Below, piece by piece: positions 27,231 to 37,413 of a stretch of DNA of 64,000 bases (within the stretch, counting starts at the first letter, position 1; each line of letters opens with the position of its first letter). The translations under genes were made by a program, and so were the position numbers. The DNA comes from DATLGB01 sp963740765 (GTDB taxonomy: Bacteria > Actinomycetota > Thermoleophilia > Solirubrobacterales > Solirubrobacteraceae). The notes beneath the pieces are model-generated. The model saw only the letters and a program-made list of their open reading frames with translations. It was not told the origin of the DNA and searched no databases. The DNA lies in NCBI GenBank assembly GCA_963740765.1, contig CAVUFN010000012.1, positions 1-64,000 of the forward strand, given 5' to 3'.

Positions 27231-28453
27231 CAGGCGGCCTCGTCCAGCGCGCCGAAGAGCACGGCCAGCCCCGCCGCCGACTTGCGCACGTCGAACTCCT
27301 CGAGCACGCGCTCGCGCCCCGCGCGGCCCAGCGCCGCGCGCTCGGCCGCGGTCTTGGTGGCGAGGTCGCGCAGTGCGTCCGTCAGCTCGTCGACCCGGCC
27401 CGGGGCCACCAGCCGGCCGTTGACGCCGTCGGCGACGAGCTCGGGCACGCCCATGATCCGCGTCGTGACGACGGGCAGACCGACCGCCATCGCCTCCATC
27501 AGCACGACGGGCAGGCCCTCGGCGAAGCTGGGCAGGCAGAACACCGAGGCCTCGCGGTAGAGCTCGCGGATCTCGTCCTGGCTGACGGCGCCCGTGAAAC
27601 GGACGTGCTCGCCCAGCCCGAGCCGCTGTGTCTGGCGCTCGAGGTCGTCCCGCTTGGGACCGGCGCCGACCAGCACCAGCTCGACGTCGTGCCCCTCCGC
27701 ACGCAGGGCCGCGACCGCGTCGACGAGCAGGGATTGACCCTTGAGGTGCACCAGCCGGCCCACGCACAGCACGCGCATCGGGCCGTCGGCGGCGGCTGGG
27801 GCGTTGAGGTCGAAGACGTCCGGGTCCAACCCGCAGCGCACGACCTTGACCTTCTCCCACTCCGCCTCGTCGAGCAGCGTGAGGACCTGCGAGCGGCCGA
27901 AGTCCGAGATCGCCAGCACCAACCGGGCGTCACGGACCTTGTCGGCGAGGTGGTTGCGCGAGATGTCGTAGAACTCGACGGGGCCGTGCACGGCCAGGCC
28001 GAAGCTCCACCGCGGTCCGCCCAGCTTCGCGGCGAGCATCGCCACGTCGCTGGCCCCGTCGGCGAACTGCGCGTGCAGGTGCAGCTCGCGGTGCTGCGCG
28101 AGGCGCGCCCACAGCAGCACTGCCTCGACGAAGTAGAACAGGTGCCACAGGCGCGGCTTGAGCCCCGGCGGGCTCGTGCGCTGGGCGGCGGCGAGCGTGC
28201 GCAGGCAGCGGATCGGATGGCGCCCCAGCGCGCGCAGATGAGCGCTCAGAATGGGGCCGGGACCCGTCGGGAGCAGCGCTATCGTCTCGTCGAGATCGCG
28301 CTGGTCGGCCCGGGAGAGCACCTGGTCCGGCGGGGCCTTCCAGACCGAGCACGTCGTCACCGATACGCCGAGGTCGCGCAGCGCATGGACCTCCCGCTGG
28401 ACAAAGCTGTGCGACGGGGCCGGGTAGTGGCTGCAGACGTAGGCGATGTGCAT
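27230..28453 (-). CDS. GT4-family glycosyltransferase (WcaL/colanic-acid-like)
   Basis: 407 residues, GT-B fold. N-terminal IAYVCSHYPAPSHSFVQREV is typical of WcaL-like transferases; the C-terminal donor site has VRCGLDPDVFD, CVGRLVHLKGQ, LVGAGPKRDDLE and ASVFCLPSFAEGLPVVLMEAMAVGLPVV, with the E-x7-E pattern of GT4. Transfers a nucleotide-activated sugar to the growing repeat unit; donor not deducible. First gene of a two-gene unit with AsnB 1, diverging from the next glycosyltransferase. Confidence 0.92.
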   Translation of the reverse strand: MHIAYVCSHYPAPSHSFVQREVHALRDLGVSVTTCSVWKAPPDQVLSRADQRDLDETIALLPTGPGPILSAHLRALGRHPIRCLRTLAAAQRTSPPGLKPRLWHLFYFVEAVLLWARLAQHRELHLHAQFADGASDVAMLAAKLGGPRWSFGLAVHGPVEFYDISRNHLADKVRDARLVLAISDFGRSQVLTLLDEAEWEKVKVVRCGLDPDVFDLNAPAAADGPMRVLCVGRLVHLKGQSLLVDAVAALRAEGHDVELVLVGAGPKRDDLERQTQRLGLGEHVRFTGAVSQDEIRELYREASVFCLPSFAEGLPVVLMEAMAVGLPVVTTRIMGVPELVADGVNGRLVAPGRVDELTDALRDLATKTAAERAALGRAGRERVLEEFDVRKSAAGLAVLFGALDEAA

Positions 28454-28475
28454 GGAAAAGGTTGGCCTGTGCGGG

Positions 28476-28485
28476 ACGTTATCCC
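28476..28485. promoter_or_regulatory. Bidirectional promoter core with overlapping -10 boxes
   Basis: ACGTTATCCC gives TAACGT on the minus strand (28476-28481, 22 bases before ATG 28453) and TATCCC on the plus strand (28480-28485, 10 bases before ATG 28496), again sharing TA. The plus-strand box is one base off the TAnnnT form. Confidence 0.45.
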
Positions 28486-28495
28486 TAATGAGCCA

Positions 28496-29611
28496 ATGAA
28501 ACGACGCATCGCCTTCATCGACTACTTCGCACCCCATTACCGGGTGCGACTGTACGAGGAACTGGCCCGCCGGGCGGACGTCGACTTCCTGTTCTTCTCC
28601 GACGAGCGCGAGCGCTGGCAGAACCGGATGATCTCCGCCCACGACGGGGGCGACTACCGGACGGTGTCGCTGCGGCGGGTGCGGATCCTGGGCCAGGCGG
28701 TCCTGCCCGCCATCGTGCCGCGGCTCGGTCCGCGGCGCTACGACGCCGTCGTCAAGAACCTCAACGGCAAGCTGATGCTGCCCCTGACCTTCCTGACCGC
28801 GCGGCTGCGCGGCGTCCCGTTCGTGCTGTGGACGGGCATGTGGCACCACCCGACCACGCGCTCGCACCGCCTCACCCACGGGCTCACCCGCCGGGTGTAC
28901 GCCGGCGCGGACGCGATCGTCGTCTACGGGGAGCACGTCAAGCGCTTCCTGGTCGAGGAGGAGGGCGTCGACGCCGGCAAGATCTTCGTCGCCGGCCAGG
29001 CCGTCGACCCGGGGCGCTTCGAGGCGATCGTCCCTGCCCCCGACGGCACGCCGACCGCCGTCTTCGTCGGCCAGCTCAAGCCCTACAAGGGCGTGCACAC
29101 GCTGATCGCGGCGTGGCGGCGCCTGGAGCCCGGCAGTGCCCGGCTGCGGGTCGTGGGCAACGGCCCCCAGGAGGACGAGTTGCGCAGGTCGGCCGCGGGG
29201 CGCGATGACATCGAGCTGGTCGGCTACGTCACGCAGGACGACCTGCCGGCGGAGCTCGCCCGCGCGCAGGTCATGGTGCTGCCGTCGGAGACCACGGAGC
29301 TCGACCGCGAGCCGTGGGGTCTGGTCACCAACGAGGCCATGCACGCCGGCCTGCCCGTCGTCGCCTCGACGGCGGTGGGCGCGGCCGCCGGCGGGCTCGT
29401 GCAGGACGGCCGCAACGGCTACATCGTTCCCGAGGGCGACGCCGACGCGCTCGCCGCGGCGATGCGGCGGCTGCTGGAGGACCGCGAGCTGGCCGAGCGG
29501 CTGGGCGCCCAGGCGCGCGAGGACGTTCGCGCCTACAACTACGGGCGGATGGCCGACGCGTTCGAAGCGGCCGTCGAGCACGCCATCGCCACCCGGAAGG
29601 GGCATCACTGA
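28496..29611 (+). CDS. GT4-family glycosyltransferase
   Basis: 371 residues, GT-B. KRRIAFIDYFAPHYRVRLYEEL opens the acceptor domain; GVPFVLWTGMWHHP, VVYGEHVKRFL, AVFVGQLKPYKGVHTLI, VVGNGPQEDELR and LPSETTELDREPWGLVTNEAMHAGLPVVAS form the donor domain with the GT4 E-x7-E motif. Stop is 1 base before the second AsnB-type gene, mirroring the glycosyltransferase-AsnB pair on the other strand. Confidence 0.92.
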   Translation: MKRRIAFIDYFAPHYRVRLYEELARRADVDFLFFSDERERWQNRMISAHDGGDYRTVSLRRVRILGQAVLPAIVPRLGPRRYDAVVKNLNGKLMLPLTFLTARLRGVPFVLWTGMWHHPTTRSHRLTHGLTRRVYAGADAIVVYGEHVKRFLVEEEGVDAGKIFVAGQAVDPGRFEAIVPAPDGTPTAVFVGQLKPYKGVHTLIAAWRRLEPGSARLRVVGNGPQEDELRRSAAGRDDIELVGYVTQDDLPAELARAQVMVLPSETTELDREPWGLVTNEAMHAGLPVVASTAVGAAAGGLVQDGRNGYIVPEGDADALAAAMRRLLEDRELAERLGAQAREDVRAYNYGRMADAFEAAVEHAIATRKGHH

Positions 29612-29612
29612 C

Positions 29613-31542
<1,930 letters not shown>

Positions 31543-31550
<8 letters not shown>

Positions 31551-32634
31551 CGCCGTCGTCGCCGCCGCTTCCTCGCTCCTGACCACCGCCCAGGCAGCCG
31601 GGTGGCGCGGGCCGGATCCCTACGACGCGCTGTGGCAGACGCGGCTGCCCGAGGTGCTGCGCGGCGGCCGGCGCCGCCGCCAGGTCCTGCTGCAGCTGCA
31701 CGCGCGCTCGCCGGTCGACATCCGCAAGCTGCACCGGCGCGAGCATCCCCAGATCGCCAAGGCGCTCGCCCTGTTCGGCCAGACGGCGCTGCGGCTCGGC
31801 CGCCAGGACGTCGCCGACGACGCGCTGGGCGCCTTGCACGAGGATCGCTCGGCGGGCGACGTCGCCTGGGGGTACCCCTTCGACACCCAGACCCGCTGGA
31901 GCTTCTACCGCGCGGGCAGCCCGAACGTGGTCGTCACCGCCTTCAGCGTCCTCGCGCTGCTGGAGGGCGGCAGGGCGGGTGGGGTCGGATACCGCGAGCG
32001 GGCGCAGACCGCGGCACGCTGGATCGCCGAGGAGCTGTGGCTGCCCGACGAGCGCGCCTTCGCCTACCACGAGGGCTCGCAGACGGTCATCCACAACGCC
32101 AGCCTGCTCGGCGCCCGCGCCGTCCACGCCGCGCTCGGCGACGAGTACGGCGACCGGCTCGTGGCGGCCGCCGAGCGCACGCTCGCGCGCCAGTCCTCCG
32201 ACGGCTCCTGGCCCTACGGCGACGAGCCCGGCCTGGAGTTCGTGGACGGCTTCCACAGCGGCTATGTGCTCGACGCGCTGCACGACCTGCTGCCGCTCGT
32301 CCCCGCCGCCGCGGCCGCCATCGAGCGCGGCGCGGCCTACTACGTCGACCACTGCTTCGGCCCGCGCGGCGAGGCGTGGCTGTGGCCGGACAAGCCGCGC
32401 CCCGAGGATGCGCACGCCGCGGGGACGGCGATGAGCACCCTCACCTTGCTCGGCGGCCACGAGGAGCTCCTGGCGCGGGTCACCGACCGCGTCACCTCGT
32501 CGACCGTGCGCAACGGCCACGCGGTCTGCCGGCGCTGGGGGCCGGTCCGCAGCACCGTGCACTACCCCCGCTGGTGCGACGCGCACGTGGCCGCCGGCCT
32601 CGGCGCGGTCGCCGCGGCTCAGCGGGTCAGCTGA
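31543..32634 (+). CDS. Predicted alpha/alpha-toroid protein of polysaccharide locus
   Basis: 363 residues, soluble, no signal. Helical pairs with conserved aromatic turns: VAWGYPFDTQTRWSF, NVVVTAFSVLALLEG, EGSQTVIHNASLLGARAVHAA, QSSDGSWPYGDEP (resembling a QW motif of terpene-cyclase-type toroids) and FVDGFHSGYVLDALHDL. This layout is that of alpha/alpha barrels found in prenyltransferase/cyclase-like and glycan-processing proteins. I cannot name a reaction. GTG at 31543 overlaps AsnB 2 by 8 bases, so it is the third gene of that operon. It overlaps the nucleotidyltransferase tail to tail. Confidence 0.78.
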
Positions 32635-33797
32635 AGCTGGCCCGGGTCCGAGCTGGACTTGTCGCGCGCGCGCAGCAGGCCGAGGCTGTAGCGGACCAGC
32701 ATCTTCGGCGGGTGGACCACCCGCCAGCCCAGCCGCCGCATGTGGTCGCCGGGCGTGAGGTCGTAGAAGTCGTCGAGCGCGCGCCGGGTCAGGAACAGGT
32801 GGCGGCGCGACGTGGCCGTCAGCGCCGAGCGCGGCGCGAGCAGCAGGTTGACCAGGCTGACGTCCGCCGACTGCTGGTCGTGCGTGCCGCCGGAGGCCCA
32901 GTTGGTCAGGCGGCGCGCGAGCTTCTCCCGCGACCGCTGGTCGTCGAGCGTCATCAGCTGCCGCGCCGGCAGCCCGACCACGCGCTGGCCGACGCGCAGC
33001 GCGGTCGACCACACGGGCCGCAGCGCCGGGTACTGCTCGGCCAGCGCGTCGAGCGCCCCGGGCTCGAGGCTGGACCGGCAGGTGTCCCACCACGCGGCCA
33101 GGTCGGCCGCGAGGCGCAGGCCGAGGAAGCCGTCACGCGCGAAGAACAGCAGCAGCGCGGCCAGCTCGTCCTCCGGCAGCGCGCGCCGGCGCCCGTCGAT
33201 GCGGCTGCGCGCGAGCATCTGCTCCGAGAACGCCTCCTCGAACCAGTGCACGCGCCAGTGGACCTCGACCGGGGGCAGCTTCGCGCTGCGGTCGACGAGA
33301 ACGGTGTGCAGCTCGGGACGCGCGGGGCCCTCGCGGTCGACGGGCAGGTAGCCCAGCGGCCGGAGGACCTCGCCGGCCCGATGCAGCTCGTCGACCGGCA
33401 CGAGCACGTCGATGTCCCCGTAGCTGCGCATGCCCGGGTCGGCGTGCACGTCCTCCGCGAGCGAGAAGCCCTTGAGCGGGAGGGCCGGGATGCCCGCCGC
33501 CTCGAGCGCCTCGAGCGACCGCGACGCGGCCCACGCGTGGTACAGCGCCCGCACGCGGTTGTCCTGCAGGCGGACGTGCACCTTCTCCTCCAGGCTGGGT
33601 GGCAGCGCGCCGAGTTCGCTCAGCCGGCTGCCGGCGAGCGCCGTGAGCTGGTTGCGCTCCATGGCGTGCCACAGGCGCGTCGGGTCGGCGCGCGCGCCGA
33701 GGTCGACGATCGTGTCGGCCATCTGCTCACGCCGCTCCGCCACGCTGCAGGCAAGCGCGACCAGCTTGCTCTCGACCCTCGGCCCGTCGTCCCGCAC
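32619..33797 (-). CDS. Nucleotidyltransferase-family protein of lasso cluster (NTP_transf_5, PF14907-type)
   Basis: 392 residues. The family core is LPLKGFSLAEDVHADPG with Lys109-Gly110, then R124, SYGDIDVLVP with Asp128/Asp130 as metal ligands, and VEVHWRVHWFEEAF further on. Proteins of this family neighbour lasso genes; PsmN of the pseudomycoidin cluster attaches hexose to a phosphorylated lasso peptide. The gene faces away from the lasso operon start and shares its control region. Leaderless: TAAAAT is 8 bases ahead of the GTG. With the HprK-like gene at 36111 it suggests a modified C-terminus on the peptide encoded at 39367. Confidence 0.85.
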   Translation of the reverse strand: MRDDGPRVESKLVALACSVAERREQMADTIVDLGARADPTRLWHAMERNQLTALAGSRLSELGALPPSLEEKVHVRLQDNRVRALYHAWAASRSLEALEAAGIPALPLKGFSLAEDVHADPGMRSYGDIDVLVPVDELHRAGEVLRPLGYLPVDREGPARPELHTVLVDRSAKLPPVEVHWRVHWFEEAFSEQMLARSRIDGRRRALPEDELAALLLFFARDGFLGLRLAADLAAWWDTCRSSLEPGALDALAEQYPALRPVWSTALRVGQRVVGLPARQLMTLDDQRSREKLARRLTNWASGGTHDQQSADVSLVNLLLAPRSALTATSRRHLFLTRRALDDFYDLTPGDHMRRLGWRVVHPPKMLVRYSLGLLRARDKSSSDPGQLQLTR

Positions 33798-33805
33798 AAC
33801 GCCGG

Positions 33806-33834
33806 ATTTTACCCGTTCTCCACTAACCTGAAAA
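33806..33834 (-). promoter_or_regulatory. Promoter of the nucleotidyltransferase gene
   Basis: TTTTCA (33829-33834) and TAAAAT (33806-33811) with a 17-base spacer, the best sigma70-like pair in the window, ending 8 bases before the GTG start. Confidence 0.65.
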
Positions 33835-33865
33835 TGGGGTCATAAGGTGAATGGGGTCATGACCC
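33833..33865 (+). promoter_or_regulatory. Direct repeat plus palindrome at start of the lasso operon
   Basis: AATGGGGTCAT occurs twice (33833-33843, 33850-33860) with a 17-base period; the second copy runs into the perfect palindrome GGGTC-AT-GACCC (33854-33865) that covers the B2 start codon at 33859. AAGGTGA between the copies is the Shine-Dalgarno. A regulator bound here could block both transcription and initiation (inference). Confidence 0.5.
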
Positions 33866-34302
33866 GTGACGAACGACGGCCCGTTGCGGTGGATGAGCTT
33901 CTCGTTCCCGGGCGCGTCGGGATCCGCCTGCGCGTTCAGCTGGTCGCCGAGGTCCTGCGCACCTACCGGCTCGCGCGCCGGCTGCTGCGCGAGGGCAACA
34001 TCACCCAGGTCGCCGACCAGCTGCGTCAAGCGGGCGACAACAGCCTGGATCGCGAGTCCGCGCTCATCATCGGGCGGCGGCTGCGGCGCCCGGTCATGCG
34101 CACGCTGGGCGCCCTGCCGACCGATTCGCGGTGCCTGATCCGGTCGCTCGTCCTGATCGGCATGATGGCCCGCCGCGGCGCCCACTGCGACCTCTCGATC
34201 GGTGCCCTCACCACGGAGGGCTTCGCCGCCCACGCCTGGGTGGAGTACGAGGGGGTCCACCTCCTGCCGAGCCTGGGCTATGGCTGCCTCACCACCCTCT
34301 GA
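33859..34302 (+). CDS. Lasso peptide biosynthesis B2 protein (leader peptidase)
   Basis: 147 residues. Transglutaminase-like cysteine protease that removes the lasso leader. Key residues: Cys92 in DSRCLIRSLVLIG and His125 in AAHAWVEYEG, in the usual C...H order and spacing. The usual Asp after HAWVE is replaced by Glu131 or supplied elsewhere. ATG at 33859 chosen because AAGGTGA lies 8 bases upstream; an in-frame GTG at 33847 is possible. Overlaps the ABC exporter by 23 bases. Confidence 0.92.
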   Translation: MTRDERRPVAVDELLVPGRVGIRLRVQLVAEVLRTYRLARRLLREGNITQVADQLRQAGDNSLDRESALIIGRRLRRPVMRTLGALPTDSRCLIRSLVLIGMMARRGAHCDLSIGALTTEGFAAHAWVEYEGVHLLPSLGYGCLTTL

Positions 34303-36139
34303 GCCGCGCCGTCCCTTCGACGCGTACCGCTACCACCTCCGCAGCAAGGCGGAGCCGCGGACCGCGCGGTCGCTGCCGTCCATCGCCGGTTCGAGCTTCC
34401 GGCTCGCGCGCCAGGCCGATGCGCGCCTGTTCGCCTTCATCCTCGGCGCCCAGCTGGTGGTGGCACTGCTGCTGGCCGTGCAGGTGGTGCTGGGCAAGTT
34501 CGCCCTGCAGGAGGTCATCGACCAATCCCGCGGGACGGGCAGCACCTCCAGGACCGTCGTGCTGGTCGGGGCGCTCGTGGTCGCCACCGCCGCCTCCAAC
34601 CTGCTGACGGTCAGCATGACCGACCTGCAGCGGCTGCTGGGCGAGAAGGTCCAGCGCATGAGCCTCGCCTCGATCCTCGCGGTGACGACGAAGGTGCAGC
34701 TCGTCGACTTCGAACGGCCGGAGTTCTTCGATGACCTCCAGCGGGTCAAGCTCAACGCGCTGGTCCGGCCGGTCACCATGGTCACCGGGATCGTGCAGCT
34801 GGCGGGGGGGCTGGTCGCGACCGTCGGGCTCGCGGTCGCCACGTTGGTGATCGCACCGGTGCTGCTGCCCATCCTCGTGGCCGGCTCGATCCCGGCGTGG
34901 CTCGTCACCCGCCGCTCGGGGCGGGCGGAGTTCCGCTTCGCGGTCGACCAGACCGCGACGCGGCGGCTGCGGGCCTACCTGGAGGAGGTGATGACGGGGC
35001 GGGTGGAAGCCAAGGAGGTGCGCGCGTTCGGCCTGGAGGCGCCGCTGACCGAGCGCTGGGAGTCCAGCTACCGCGACTACCTGTCCGACCTCGGGCACCA
35101 CATCCGCTACCGCGTCCGCCTGGCGACGCTGTCGGCGCTGTTCGCCGCGATGGCGATGGCGGCGGCGCTGGCGCTGCTCATCTGGCTGCTCGCCCGCGAC
35201 GACATCGGCCTGGCGCAGGCCGGCGCCGCCCTGATCTCCGTGCGCCTGCTCGCCGGGCGCACCCAGCAGCTGACCACCGGCATCGGCAACCTGTTCGAGT
35301 CCACGCTGTTCCTGCGCGACCTCGCGAGCTTCCTCGAGCGCGATCCGCAGCTCGAGGCCGGTCCCGCCCGCGCCGACGGCGGCCCGTTCAAGACGCTGGC
35401 CACGACCGGCGTCGGCTTCCGCTACCCGGGCGCGGACCGGGCCGCGCTGGAGGACATCGACGTGCGGATCGCGCGCGGGGAGGTCGTCGCGCTGGTCGGC
35501 GAGAACGGCTCGGGCAAGACGACGCTGGCCAAGCTGCTGGCCCAGCAGTTCGAGCCGACGGAGGGGACGATCAGCTGGAACGGCGTCGACTGCCGCGAGC
35601 TCGAACCGGCGTCGATCCGCTCTCGCGTCGGGATCCTCTTCCAGGACTTCGTCCGCTACCAGCTGTCGGCCGCCGAGAACATCACGCTGGGGCGGCCGGA
35701 GATCGCCCCCGACCGGGACCGGATGGTCGACGCAGCGCGGGCCGGCGGCGCTGAGGAGCTGATCGATGCGCTGCCCGATGGCTACGAGACCGGCCTCGGC
35801 AAGGAGTTCATGGGCGGCTATGACCTGTCGGGCGGTCAGTGGCAGCGCGTCGCACTCGCGCGCGCCTTCTACCGGGAGGCGGAGCTGCTCGTGCTCGACG
35901 AGCCGACGGCCGCCCTCGACGCCGAGTCGGAGTATGAGGTCTTCGAGCGCGTCAAGGAGCTCGCGGTCGGGCGCAGCGTCGTCCTCATCTCCCACCGCTT
36001 CTCCACCGTTCGCTCGGCGGACCGCATCTACGTGCTCGAGGGCGGCCGCGTCATCGAGGCGGGCGACCACGACAGCCTGATGGCGCAGGACGGCCGCTAC
36101 GCGCAGCTGTTCACGCTGCAGGCGGACCCGTACCGCTAG
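34280..36139 (+). CDS. Lasso peptide exporter, ABC transporter (membrane + ATPase)
   Basis: 619 residues, fused half-transporter. Membrane domain of about six helices (residues ~40-330) and an ATPase domain with GENGSGKTTL (Walker A), LSGGQWQRVALARAF (signature), LLVLDEPTAALDAESE (Walker B) and SHRF (switch His). This is the LarD/McjD-type exporter that also gives self-immunity. The start overlaps B2. At its 3' end it overlaps the convergent kinase gene by 29 bases. Confidence 0.93.
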   Translation: MAASPPSEPRRPFDAYRYHLRSKAEPRTARSLPSIAGSSFRLARQADARLFAFILGAQLVVALLLAVQVVLGKFALQEVIDQSRGTGSTSRTVVLVGALVVATAASNLLTVSMTDLQRLLGEKVQRMSLASILAVTTKVQLVDFERPEFFDDLQRVKLNALVRPVTMVTGIVQLAGGLVATVGLAVATLVIAPVLLPILVAGSIPAWLVTRRSGRAEFRFAVDQTATRRLRAYLEEVMTGRVEAKEVRAFGLEAPLTERWESSYRDYLSDLGHHIRYRVRLATLSALFAAMAMAAALALLIWLLARDDIGLAQAGAALISVRLLAGRTQQLTTGIGNLFESTLFLRDLASFLERDPQLEAGPARADGGPFKTLATTGVGFRYPGADRAALEDIDVRIARGEVVALVGENGSGKTTLAKLLAQQFEPTEGTISWNGVDCRELEPASIRSRVGILFQDFVRYQLSAAENITLGRPEIAPDRDRMVDAARAGGAEELIDALPDGYETGLGKEFMGGYDLSGGQWQRVALARAFYREAELLVLDEPTAALDAESEYEVFERVKELAVGRSVVLISHRFSTVRSADRIYVLEGGRVIEAGDHDSLMAQDGRYAQLFTLQADPYR

Positions 36140-37055
36140 CCGCCCAGGCGAGGATGCGGCGGGCCACGCCCGGGGCGTCCTCGGTGACTCTGAGCGGGAT
36201 CTGCTTCACGTGCGTGTCGATTCGCGCGGCAACCTCGAACTGACGCAGCATGCGGGTGGGCGTCGCTCCGTAGGTCAGGTAGGAGCTGCCCAGCAGCCGC
36301 GCGAGTCCGGCCGGGCCGCCCGCCGGCCCGCGCTCGAGCAGGAACAGCGCCGCCAGCGGGTAGGTGCGCGTGCCGGGCGTGATGGCGAGGTGGACCTTCT
36401 CCGTCTCCGCCACCACCTCGCCGAAGCGCAGGCGGCCCTCGGGGCCGATGGCGTCGAGCTGCACGCGGTCGAGGTTGATCAGGCCCGGCCCGGGATGGAC
36501 GCGCAGGCCCGGCTCCCCGGCGGCCGGCTCGAGGGCGATGACGTCGTCGGCGTGGAAGGTGGCGCCCATGGCCACCAGGTGCGCCAGCGTCGAGCTCTTG
36601 CCCGTGCCGGACCGGGCGGCGATCCCGATCGCGCGGCCGTCCACGACGACGGCCCCCGCGTGGAGCACCTCGCGTCCGTGCAAGGTGGCCAGCAGCGGCA
36701 TCACCTGGCTGACCATCAGGCGCTCGCGCTTCCAGTCCGAGTCGTCGGGCAGGTCGGAGAGCAGCGCGTCGCCGGCCGCGGACACCAGGTGGTCCCCGTA
36801 GCCCGTCGCCCGGATGCGGAAGCCGGCGGTCTCGTCGTGCTCGACACGCAGGACCGGCGGGTACTCGGCCGATCCCCGCAGCATCACGGTCCGGGGCGCG
36901 GCGGCGCGTCGCCAGGCGGCGTCGATCTCGCCCGGGTCGGCCATGCGCACCGGGACGTCGACCACGCCGTTGGCGCCGACCGCCGGTTCGGCGCCCCCGA
37001 CCAGCCGGATCCCGAGAGCGGGCGAGGCGAACCGGAATTTCGTCGGGACGGTCAC
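36111..37055 (-). CDS. HprK-like kinase of lasso cluster (predicted precursor C-terminal Ser kinase)
   Basis: About 314 residues. HPr-kinase-like C-terminal domain: LHAGAVVVDGRAIGI then SGTGKSS (149-155) as P-loop, FHADDVIAL with Asp170-Asp171, and EGRLRFGEV later. N-terminal ~110 residues are poorly conserved. PadeK of the paeninodin cluster is a homologue of this type and phosphorylates the C-terminal Ser of the precursor; the precursor at 39367 ends in Ser. Start taken as GTG 37055; GTG 37073 is in frame. It sits on the opposite strand inside the lasso operon. Confidence 0.85.
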   Translation of the reverse strand: MTVPTKFRFASPALGIRLVGGAEPAVGANGVVDVPVRMADPGEIDAAWRRAAAPRTVMLRGSAEYPPVLRVEHDETAGFRIRATGYGDHLVSAAGDALLSDLPDDSDWKRERLMVSQVMPLLATLHGREVLHAGAVVVDGRAIGIAARSGTGKSSTLAHLVAMGATFHADDVIALEPAAGEPGLRVHPGPGLINLDRVQLDAIGPEGRLRFGEVVAETEKVHLAITPGTRTYPLAALFLLERGPAGGPAGLARLLGSSYLTYGATPTRMLRQFEVAARIDTHVKQIPLRVTEDAPGVARRILAWAASGTGPPAA

Positions 37056-37083
37056 CGTGGGGCTGCGCGGCACGTCGGGGCGG

Positions 37084-37089
37084 TAGCGT
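37084..37089 (+). promoter_or_regulatory. Candidate -10 for the RRE-cyclase unit
   Basis: TAGCGT 11 bases before the ATG at 37101, with GGGG in between as weak ribosome-binding site. Needed because the reverse-strand kinase separates this pair from the upstream B2-exporter genes. Confidence 0.35.
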
Positions 37090-37100
37090 TGGGGCTCATC

Positions 37101-37400
37101 ATGTCCGACTTCGAGGCGCTGCAGCGAGCCAAGATCACCGTTCCGCCGAGTGTCGTCTTTCGTCAGTTCGCCGAGGAGATGGTGCTTCTCGACATCAACG
37201 AAGGACGCTACTACGGCCTCAACCTGGTGGGTGGACGCATGCTCGAGGAGCTGCACCGCCTCGGGGACGTCACGCAGGCGGTCGAGCAGGTGGCGACGGA
37301 GTACGACGTGCCCAAGGAACGGATCCAGCAGGACTTCGCGGCGTTGATCGACCAGCTGACAGAACGCGGGCTGGTCGAGGTCACAAGCCCCGGCGCGTAG
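37101..37400 (+). CDS. PqqD-family RiPP recognition element (lasso B1)
   Basis: 99 residues. Winged-helix RRE that binds the leader peptide and presents it to the B2 protease. Features: VPPSVVFRQFAEEMVLLDINEGRYYGLN (beta hairpin with the DINEGRYYGLN family core), GGRMLEELHRLGDVTQAVEQV, and a final helix ALIDQLTERGLVEV. The leader contacts the third helix and beta-3 edge in homologues. It is followed 14 bases later by the cyclase. It may also read the similar leader at 13828. Confidence 0.93.
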   Translation: MSDFEALQRAKITVPPSVVFRQFAEEMVLLDINEGRYYGLNLVGGRMLEELHRLGDVTQAVEQVATEYDVPKERIQQDFAALIDQLTERGLVEVTSPGA

Positions 37401-37413
37401 GACCGGGCGGCGC

